64,000 bases of DNA from Nocardioides sp. cx-173. Its GTDB lineage: Bacteria > Actinomycetota > Actinomycetes > Propionibacteriales > Nocardioidaceae. Position numbers and translations under genes: made by a program. The stretch's first letter is position 1; the number at the start of each line of letters is the position of its first letter. The DNA lies in the NCBI RefSeq assembly GCF_021117365.1, contig NZ_CP088262.1, forward strand, positions 744,001 through 808,000. Reading direction: 5' to 3'. The notes beneath the pieces were generated by a model. That model was not told where the DNA came from. It was given only the letters and a program-made list of their open reading frames with translations, and searched no databases. Shown here one piece after another: positions 57,960 through 64,000 of the stretch.

Positions 57960-58736
57960 TCAGGCCCGGGGACGGGCGCATGCTTCGTGGACCTCGGTCA
58001 GCCAGCGCTCGAAGGAGTCGAGGCCGCGGGCCAGCTGCCGCATGGCCTCGGTCCCGATCGCCACGCCGTCCACGCCGGCGACGCCGCGGATCCGAGCCAC
58101 GTCTCCCGCGCTCCGGATGCCGAAGCCGCAGAGGACGGTGGAATCGGGCGCGTGCCTCTTGATGCCCTCGACGGCCGACCGGATCACCGCGGTGGGCAGC
58201 ATCGTGCCACCGGTCCGATCGGCGACCCCGAGGTAGATCAGGGCCGGAGCCTCGACGCTGCGCAGCTCGTCGCCCAGATCCCCGGACAGGGCGGAGACGA
58301 AGCGGACCAGGCCGGGTCGAGGCCCGACGCCGGATCGCACGGCGTGCTCGACCCTCACGTCGTCGGTCATGACGGCGTCGATCGCAGTGCCGAGCTCCTC
58401 GCCGGCGAAGGCGGCCGCGTCGCGCCCCCCGTCCGCGATGTGGATCAGCAGGTTGGGCCGGAACTGTGCATAGAACCGCAGCAACGCGGTGTCGGACAGT
58501 CCCAGCCCGGCGGACTCGTCGTGCGCCTCTCGGATCGTCCGGCTCACCGGCGAGTCCCGCCAACGGGCCACGGGAAGGCCGCACTCCACGACGTCGACGC
58601 GCCGTTCACGCAGCAGGTCGAATGCGCGCTCGGAGCGTGATCGGGAGGGGAAGCCGTGGACGAGGTAGACCGCCAGAGCCAGCCGACCAGTGTCGCCGGC
58701 GGCGCGGATCGCCTCGACGACGCCGAGGTTCGTCAC
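57960..58736 (-). CDS. Tryptophan synthase alpha-like lyase
   Basis: A 258-residue TIM-barrel homologue of TrpA. The catalytic Glu is retained in VVECGLPVARW (Glu 51) and an Asp in RDSPVSR (Asp 61). The phosphate-binding end LCGFGIRSAGDVARI is TrpA-like. There is no TrpB nearby, so it may act as a free-standing indole-3-glycerol phosphate lyase releasing indole, like plant BX1. It starts GTGA over the monooxygenase stop. The barrel is clearly TrpA-derived; the reaction is inference. Confidence 0.78.
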   Translation of the reverse strand: MTNLGVVEAIRAAGDTGRLALAVYLVHGFPSRSRSERAFDLLRERRVDVVECGLPVARWRDSPVSRTIREAHDESAGLGLSDTALLRFYAQFRPNLLIHIADGGRDAAAFAGEELGTAIDAVMTDDVRVEHAVRSGVGPRPGLVRFVSALSGDLGDELRSVEAPALIYLGVADRTGGTMLPTAVIRSAVEGIKRHAPDSTVLCGFGIRSAGDVARIRGVAGVDGVAIGTEAMRQLARGLDSFERWLTEVHEACARPRA

Positions 58737-60157
58737 GGTCGTCTCGAGGTGGCGGCGACCGCTCTTGCCAGCACTGCCGGATCGGCCAGGGTCGCGGGAT
58801 GACGCAGCATGTAGGTCACGTCGTTGAATGCGCGCGTGACCTCGCCGTCGAGCAAGGTCGCGGCGGTGATCTGCTCCATGGCCCAGCGCTGCTGCCGTAC
58901 GTCGTCGGGCACCTCGGTCCCCTTCTCCGCATCGAGGCGAGCGGCGTCGCCCCCGGCCGAGACCGCCCAGGCCGCGTCCACGACCACGCCCTGAAGCTCG
59001 AAGAACCGCCGAGCAGCCGTGCCGAGATCGGGCTCGCCCCCGAGGTAGAGCGCCAGGCAGGACGCATGCAGCGCGGCCGAGCTCATGCCCTGGCCGTAGA
59101 TGGGGTTGAACGACGCGACCGCGTCGCCCACGCTGACCAGGCGCGCGGGGAAGTGGCTCGCCTGGGTGAAGTGGCGACGTCGGCTCTCGGCCTGGTGGTA
59201 GGTCACCACGTCGCGCGTGAGCGCTCCGGCAGTGGCCTCGGAGAAGACGCCGGGCAGCCCGGCGCAGGCGGCGCGGAACTCCTCGATCGTGCGCCCGGGC
59301 CGGCTCGCGCCGTAGCCCATCAGCATGACGAGCCACTGCTGGTCCTCGATCGCGTTCGCTGCGGCGACCGACACCCCGCCCGAGGGGTACTCGGGCGAGA
59401 AGAGCCCCAACGCGCCGGCTGTCGCCAGTTCCGCGAGCGTCACCGGCCGCTCGAACAGGGCTGTCGCGTAGTTGATGGGGGCTTCCAGCCGCTCGAGCTG
59501 CGGTTCGGTGTACCCGCTCGCCCTGAGCCAGCTCGACAGCCTGCTGGAGCGTCCCATGGCATCCACGACGAAGTCCGCTTCGAGCACCTCGGTGCTCCCA
59601 TCGCCCCGGCCTCCCTCCGCGGCCGGGGCGTACTCGACGGCGCTGACCGCATCGTCGACGTACTGCAACCCGGTGGCCCGCCCCCGCACGACGGAGACGT
59701 GGGGAAGAGAGGTCACCCGGTCCCGGATCAGGGCCTCCAGGAGGGGCCGTCCGATCGCGAGCAGGTGATGGCCCGCACCGTCCGGCGCTTGACGCACGCC
59801 GTCGAAGGCGGTGACCGCCTGGTCCGGACCGACCAAGGAGGCGCCGCGGCTCTGTGCCTCCTCCGTGATGCCCGGAGCCCACCGCTCCAGCCACAGGTGG
59901 CCGGCCGGGAGCAGCGTGTGCACCTGCTGGTCCTGGGGGACTCCGGGACGCGAGCCCCCCGGCGCCAGGGGCTCGTCGGCCTCGATGACGACCACCCGGC
60001 GGGCGTGGTCGGAGAGCACCCGCGCGGCCAGGAGCCCCGCGATGCTGCCGCCGATCACGCAGGCCGTGTCCAGAAGCACGGACAGGTCTCCGTGCGGGTC
60101 TCCGGGCGGGCTGACCCGGACGATCTCTTCGAAGAGGGGGAGTGGGGACTCGGTCAT
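58733..60157 (-). CDS. FAD-dependent monooxygenase
   Basis: A 474-residue flavoprotein: Rossmann motif ACVIGGSIAGLLAARVLSDH, the GVPQDQQVHTLLPAGHLWLE block seen in secondary-metabolite epoxidases/hydroxylases, FVVDAMGRSSRLSSWL, and the FAD-pyrophosphate motif LVSVGDAVASFNPIYGQGMS. It resembles enzymes of indolosesquiterpene and polyketide pathways. It is the first gene of a three-gene operon with the TrpA-like lyase, so an indole-type substrate is plausible. It diverges from an AraC regulator. Confidence 0.87.
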   Translation of the reverse strand: MTESPLPLFEEIVRVSPPGDPHGDLSVLLDTACVIGGSIAGLLAARVLSDHARRVVVIEADEPLAPGGSRPGVPQDQQVHTLLPAGHLWLERWAPGITEEAQSRGASLVGPDQAVTAFDGVRQAPDGAGHHLLAIGRPLLEALIRDRVTSLPHVSVVRGRATGLQYVDDAVSAVEYAPAAEGGRGDGSTEVLEADFVVDAMGRSSRLSSWLRASGYTEPQLERLEAPINYATALFERPVTLAELATAGALGLFSPEYPSGGVSVAAANAIEDQQWLVMLMGYGASRPGRTIEEFRAACAGLPGVFSEATAGALTRDVVTYHQAESRRRHFTQASHFPARLVSVGDAVASFNPIYGQGMSSAALHASCLALYLGGEPDLGTAARRFFELQGVVVDAAWAVSAGGDAARLDAEKGTEVPDDVRQQRWAMEQITAATLLDGEVTRAFNDVTYMLRHPATLADPAVLARAVAATSRRP

Positions 60158-60305
60158 GGAACCAGCTTCCGTCGGTGGAGGTCGCGTCCACGGTGGTCCG
60201 ACCGGAGCCTCTGCGTCTTGTGCCAGCCGGTCGTCCGGTCGGTACCTCCGTGCCACGCCGGATCCGGAGCCGCTCGCACGCAGCTGCGTCCCTTCTCGAC
60301 GCACG

Positions 60306-60311
60306 TAGCCT
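60306..60311 (+). promoter_or_regulatory. -10 of the leaderless AraC gene
   Basis: TAGCCT fits TANNNT and ends 7 bases before GTG 60318, the predicted transcription start. In the same gap, CCGGTCGT and CCGGTCGG (60227-60242) are direct repeats that could be an AraC site for the divergent operon. Confidence 0.45.
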
Positions 60312-60317
60312 GTCGTG

Positions 60318-61295
60318 GTGGACCGTGCCGAGGGCATCGTGGGCTGGCGGGTCGGCGGTGCCTCGCGCCCCGTCCTCGACATCACGGTGCCCTATGCCGA
60401 CGAGCGCCGGAACCAGGCATTGCTGAGGGAGTGGCGACGCCAGGCCGGCGCATCGTTCCCGGTGCCGCCGCTCAGGCTGCCGCGGCGCAGCGAAGGGTCC
60501 TATCGGGTCCGCATCCGCGCCTACGAGCTGCTCGACCTCCCGGTCCAGGACCAGTACAGCGACGCGGTCGCCGGGAGCACCGGAGGCGAGGGTGGGCACT
60601 ACGGGGACGAGGTCGTCACCCACGTCACCCTCAGCGGGGAGTGGCGGTTCGCATCCCGGGGCCAGGAGTCCCGGGTGGGAGCCGGGATGCTGGCCGTGCG
60701 ACGCAACGAGCGACCCTGGGACTTCGAGGTCGCCCGCGGGACGCGAGCGATCGCGGTGGTCCTGCCGGCCAGCGCGGTCCGGTTCCCGGCGGGGACGGAC
60801 CTGGTCGCCACCGATCAGGCGGCTCCCGCCGCACGGCTGCTCCTCGCCCAGCTGCGTCTGTTCGCAGAGGTCTCGGGCGACCTCGGGCTCGCCGCCACGA
60901 CGGCGGCACGCGACGCCACGGTCGAGCTGTTCCAGGGCCTGGTGAACGACCAGGTCAACGACGACGCGAGCTTCGCTCCGGCGCTTCTGGAAGCGGCCAA
61001 GGGCCTGATCGAGGCCCGCCTGCTCCACGATCCCGACATCGACCCCCGATCCATCGCGGAGGCGCTCCACGTGTCTCCTCGCACGCTTTACCGGGTCTTC
61101 GCCGAGGAGGCCGCGCCGTCGGTGATGGCCTACGTCCTCGGGCGGCGCCTCGAGCGCGCCCGGGCCGAGCTCCTCTCCACGCGCCTGACCGTGTCCGAGC
61201 TGGCCGGCCGCTGGCACTTCGCCGACGGCAGCCACTTCGCCAAGGCGTACAAGAGGCGGTTCGGCGAGACACCGACCGCCAGTCGCCGGTCGTGA
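60318..61295 (+). CDS. AraC-family transcriptional regulator
   Basis: A 325-residue regulator. The N-terminal cupin-like domain resembles AraC-binding-domain-like ligand sensors (GEWRFASRGQESRVGAGMLA). The C-terminal double helix-turn-helix is LHVSPRTLYRVFAEEAAPSV and ERARAELLSTRLTVSELAGR then HFADGSHFAKAYKRRFGETP. GTG 60318 is taken as start because the -10 fits a leaderless mRNA; GTG 60315 is adjacent. It probably controls the divergent monooxygenase/TrpA-like operon. Confidence 0.88.
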   Translation: MDRAEGIVGWRVGGASRPVLDITVPYADERRNQALLREWRRQAGASFPVPPLRLPRRSEGSYRVRIRAYELLDLPVQDQYSDAVAGSTGGEGGHYGDEVVTHVTLSGEWRFASRGQESRVGAGMLAVRRNERPWDFEVARGTRAIAVVLPASAVRFPAGTDLVATDQAAPAARLLLAQLRLFAEVSGDLGLAATTAARDATVELFQGLVNDQVNDDASFAPALLEAAKGLIEARLLHDPDIDPRSIAEALHVSPRTLYRVFAEEAAPSVMAYVLGRRLERARAELLSTRLTVSELAGRWHFADGSHFAKAYKRRFGETPTASRRS

Positions 61296-61299
61296 GCCG

Positions 61300-61662
61300 C
61301 TACGCGTCCTCGCCGACGTAGACCCAGTCGCCGCGCCGCAGCTCGAACGTGCTTCGCTCGCGCCGCTCGCCGGCGACCCCGTCGCGCGTGTACGACGCCA
61401 CGAACTCCACCCAGTCCTCGCCGGAGTCGACGATCTCCAGGCCGGTCCACGTCAGCGCCGGGTCCGGCTCGATGGCGTCCGGGCGGGTGCGCGGGTGCCA
61501 CGTCCGGAAGACGTAGTCGAGGTCGTCGACGGCGTAGGCCGCGTAGCGTGCGCGCATCAGCTCCACGGCGGACACCGCGGTGGCCGAGCCGCGGTGCAGG
61601 CGGCCGCAGCAGGCGTCGTACGTCGCGCCGCTGCCGCAGGGGCACGTCTGCTGCAGGCTCAT
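61300..61662 (-). CDS. YchJ-like (UPF0225) SEC-C protein
   Basis: A 120-residue protein with an N-terminal SEC-C zinc motif CPCGSGATYDACCGRLH and the NTF2-like YchJ core (LMRARYAAYAVDDLDYVFRT, then W; WTGLEIVDSGEDWVEFVASY). It ends RRGDWVYVGE. Function is unknown; SEC-C binds zinc and is often found in proteins tied to translation or secretion. ATG 61662 starts MSLQQTCPCG. Confidence 0.88.
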   Translation of the reverse strand: MSLQQTCPCGSGATYDACCGRLHRGSATAVSAVELMRARYAAYAVDDLDYVFRTWHPRTRPDAIEPDPALTWTGLEIVDSGEDWVEFVASYTRDGVAGERRERSTFELRRGDWVYVGEDA

Positions 61663-61724
61663 GGACGGCACCCTAGGCCAGCGCCCAGAGGCCTTGGACC
61701 CGGCACCGGGATTGCGCAGGTGGT

Positions 61725-61730
61725 TAGGTT
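61725..61730 (+). promoter_or_regulatory. -10 of the leaderless AAA ATPase gene
   Basis: TAGGTT fits TANNNT and ends 7 bases before GTG 61737, so transcription should begin at the start codon. No -35 at normal spacing. Confidence 0.45.
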
Positions 61731-61736
61731 TGAGGT

Positions 61737-63131
61737 GTGACTTCCACTACGGCTCCGACCATCTCCACCGTCGGCGAGCTGCGCGCGTCCGGCCATGTCG
61801 CCAAGACGCTGCGCACCGAGATCCGCGACAACCTCCTCGCCGCCCTCGCCGAGGGCCGCGACCCGTGGCCGGGCCTGCACGGCTTCGAGACCACGGTCAT
61901 CCCGCAGCTCGAGCGGGCGCTCATCGCCGGCCACGACGTGGTGCTGCTCGGCGAGCGCGGCCAGGGCAAGACCCGGATCCTGCGTACGCTCGCGGGCCTC
62001 CTGGACGAGTGGACGCCGGTCATCTCCGGCTCGGAGCTGGGCGAGCACCCCTACGAGCCGATCACGCACGCCTCCCAGGCGGCGGCGGCGAGCTACGGCG
62101 ACGACCTGCGCATCTCGTGGCGCCATCGCAGCGAGCGGTACGCCGAGAAGCTGGCCACGCCGGACACCTCGGTCGCCGACCTCATCGGCGACGTCGACCC
62201 GATGAAGGTGGCGGAGGGCCGCTCGCTCGGCGACGTCGAGACCATCCACTTCGGCCTGATCCCGCGCAGCCACCGCGGCATCGTCGCGATCAACGAGCTC
62301 CCCGACCTCGCCGAGCGCATCCAGGTCGCGATGCTCAACGTGATGGAGGAGCGCGACATCCAGATCCGCGGCTACGTCCTGCGGCTGCCGCTCGACGTCC
62401 TGGTCGTGGCCAGCGCCAACCCCGAGGACTACACCAACCGCGGCCGGATCATCACCCCGCTCAAGGACCGGTTCGGCGCCGAGATCCGCACCCACTACCC
62501 GAACGAGCTCGACGCCGAGATCGCGGTGATCCGGCAGGAGGCCGACCTCGTCGCCGAGGTCCCGGACTACCTGGTCGAGATCCTGGCCCGCTTCACCCGC
62601 AACCTGCGCGAGTCGTCCTCGGTCGACCAGCGCAGCGGCGTCTCGGCCCGCTTCGCGATCGCCGGCGCCGAGACCATCGCTGCCGCGGCGATCCACCGCG
62701 CCACCGTCCGGGGCGAGGACGCGGCCGTGGCCCGCGTCGTCGACCTGGAGACCGCGGTCGACGTCCTGGGCGGCAAGATCGAGTTCGAGTCGGGCGAGGA
62801 GGGCCGCGAGGACGAGATCCTGACGCACCTGCTGCGCACCGCCACCGCCGAGACCGTCCGGGCCCACTTCCGCGGCCTCGACCTCGGGCTGCTGGTCGAC
62901 GCGATCGAGTCCGGCGCGATGGTCACCACGGGCGAGCAGGTCACCGCCCGCGACTTCCTGACCGGGCTGCCGGTGCTGGGGGAGTCGGAGCTCTACGACG
63001 ACATCTGCGACCGGCTCGACGCCACCAACGACGGCCAGCGCGCCGGCGCTATCGAGCTCGCCCTCGAGGGCCTCTACCTCGCCCGCAGGATCGGCAAGGA
63101 CTCCGACGGATCCGAGACCGTCTATGGCTAG
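61737..63131 (+). CDS. MoxR/Mg-chelatase-like AAA+ ATPase
   Basis: A 464-residue ATPase: Walker A VVLLGERGQGKTRILRTLAG, Walker B-like GIVAINELPDLAERIQVAML, sensor region LVVASANPEDYTNRGRIITP and arginine finger context LKDRFGAEIRTHYP. It resembles magnesium-chelatase subunit I/MoxR proteins, which act with a VWA-domain partner to insert metals or remodel proteins. The next gene overlaps its stop and fits that partner. GTG 61737 appears leaderless. Confidence 0.9.
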   Translation: MTSTTAPTISTVGELRASGHVAKTLRTEIRDNLLAALAEGRDPWPGLHGFETTVIPQLERALIAGHDVVLLGERGQGKTRILRTLAGLLDEWTPVISGSELGEHPYEPITHASQAAAASYGDDLRISWRHRSERYAEKLATPDTSVADLIGDVDPMKVAEGRSLGDVETIHFGLIPRSHRGIVAINELPDLAERIQVAMLNVMEERDIQIRGYVLRLPLDVLVVASANPEDYTNRGRIITPLKDRFGAEIRTHYPNELDAEIAVIRQEADLVAEVPDYLVEILARFTRNLRESSSVDQRSGVSARFAIAGAETIAAAAIHRATVRGEDAAVARVVDLETAVDVLGGKIEFESGEEGREDEILTHLLRTATAETVRAHFRGLDLGLLVDAIESGAMVTTGEQVTARDFLTGLPVLGESELYDDICDRLDATNDGQRAGAIELALEGLYLARRIGKDSDGSETVYG

Positions 63132-64000
63132 GTCCCGCGCCAGCCGCTTCCGGCGCTACGACGGCGGCGACCCGCTCGCGCCGCCGGTCGACCTCGCCGA
63201 GGCGCTCGACGCCATCGGCGAGGACGTGATGGCCGGCTACAGCCCTGAGCGGGCCATGCGGGAGTTCCTGCGCCGCGGTGGCAAGGACCAGCAGGGCCTG
63301 GACGACCTGGCCCGGCGCGTGGCCGAGAGGCGCCGCGACCTGCTCCAGCGTCACAACCTGGACGGCACCCTGCAGGAGGTCAAGGAGCTCCTCGACCACG
63401 CCGTGCTCGAGGAGCGCAAGCAGCTCGCCCGGGACGCGATGATGGACGACGCCGAGCGGGCCTTCGCCGAGATGCGCCTGGAGAACCTCCCCGACTCCAC
63501 CTCCGCGGCGGTCAGCGAGCTCTCCGACTACCAGTGGCAGAGCCGCGAGGCCCGCGAGGACTACGAGAAGATCAAGGACCTGCTCGGCCGCGAGATGCTC
63601 GACCAGCGCTTCGCCGGGATGAAGCAGGCCCTCGAGAACGCCACCGACGAGGACCGCGCCGCGGTCAACGAGATGCTGCAGGACCTCAACGGCCTGCTGG
63701 AGAAGCACCACCGCGGCGAGGACACCACCGCGGACTTCGACGAGTTCATGGACAAGCACGGGGACTTCTTCCCGGAGAACCCGCAGAACATCGACGAGCT
63801 CCTCGACGCCCTCGCCCAGCGGGCCGCCGCCGCCCAGCGGATGCGCAACTCGATGACCCAGGAGCAGCGCGACGAGCTCGACGCGCTGGCGGCGCAGGCG
63901 TTCGGCTCGCCCGAGCTCATGCAGTCGCTCGCGCAGCTCGACGCCAACCTCCAGTCGCTGCGTCCCGGCGAGGACTGGGGCGGCTCCGAGCGGCTCGAAG
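63124..64000 (+). CDS. Partner of the AAA ATPase, VWA-type protein (N-terminal part, cut)
   Basis: A reading frame from ATG 63124 stays open for 292 codons to the window end. It starts MARSRASRFRRYDGGD and is a long charged helical region (LLDHAVLEERKQLARDAMMD, EKIKDLLGREMLDQ, MRNSMTQEQRDELDALAAQA) as in the N-terminus of VWA-domain partners of MoxR ATPases. The VWA domain itself would lie beyond 64000. Overlap with the ATPase stop by 8 bases shows coupling. Confidence 0.85.
   Translation, partial: MARSRASRFRRYDGGDPLAPPVDLAEALDAIGEDVMAGYSPERAMREFLRRGGKDQQGLDDLARRVAERRRDLLQRHNLDGTLQEVKELLDHAVLEERKQLARDAMMDDAERAFAEMRLENLPDSTSAAVSELSDYQWQSREAREDYEKIKDLLGREMLDQRFAGMKQALENATDEDRAAVNEMLQDLNGLLEKHHRGEDTTADFDEFMDKHGDFFPENPQNIDELLDALAQRAAAAQRMRNSMTQEQRDELDALAAQAFGSPELMQSLAQLDANLQSLRPGEDWGGSERLE

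Noticed and set aside
57960..61235. A 1091-codon minus frame covering the TrpA-like gene, the monooxygenase and the AraC gene
   Set aside because: Only 57960-58736 is real; the rest overlaps well-supported genes in other frames and reads as low-complexity Arg/Pro/Ala.

Overview
The window is high-GC (around 70 percent or more by eye) bacterial chromosome. Several things point to an actinobacterium of the Nocardioides type: frequent GTG starts, the order enolase - FtsB/DivIC-like protein - DUF501 - Ppx/GppA, an SCP2-type thiolase next to a DUF35 protein, DUF222/HNH endonuclease genes, and many start codons that sit exactly at a predicted transcription start (leaderless genes). The genus is an inference from gene content; there is no rRNA gene here.

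Positions 1-13313 are mostly housekeeping: a group 4 glycosyltransferase convergent with a nucleotidyltransferase, a siderophore-interacting protein under an IdeR/DtxR-type iron box, mfd, a SurA-like lipoprotein, mazG, a hydrolase-MarR pair with its own operator divergent from eno, then ftsB-like, DUF501, ppx and a uracil-DNA glycosylase, packed with 4-base overlaps. Positions 13314-26487 are more mixed: the first DUF222/HNH element behind a palindromic repeat cluster, a double-GNAT protein, an unusual tRNA with anticodon UAA, a zinc alcohol dehydrogenase, a GntP permease, an Arr-type rifamycin ADP-ribosyltransferase, an acyltransferase, an aminoglycoside-phosphotransferase-like protein, hydrolases, a secreted repeat protein, and a small membrane operon divergent from a MarR regulator.

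Positions of about 26500-30136 are foreign in composition (about 52 percent GC in the line I counted). They hold one 993-residue protein with an N-terminal HEPN RNase motif (RNYILH), a STAND/NACHT NTPase core and a C-terminal short-repeat tail. This is the best candidate for an undescribed anti-phage system.

Positions 30680-40601 carry phenylacetate catabolism: paaK, an EthD-like protein with paaZ on the minus strand, and paaABCDE on the plus strand, with a TetR regulator and a near-perfect operator between paaZ and paaA. A second, nearly identical DUF222/HNH element with the same leader follows at 40714-42215, then a SigE-like sigma/anti-sigma pair, a TspO-like protein, a methyltransferase under a MerR-type promoter, a Bax-inhibitor protein, an SGNH hydrolase and cystathionine beta-synthase.

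Positions 48846-61295 are catabolic and accessory. A CoA-transferase / citryl-CoA-lyase-like / quinone-oxidoreductase-like operon diverges from an amidohydrolase, with paired GCGGAC/ACGGAC palindromes between them, next to an IclR regulator and a LigAB-type extradiol dioxygenase. A DUF35-thiolase pair lies under a KstR-type box. A FAD monooxygenase / TrpA-like / unknown operon is divergent from an AraC regulator. The window closes with a YchJ-like protein and a MoxR-type AAA ATPase coupled to a protein cut off by the window end.
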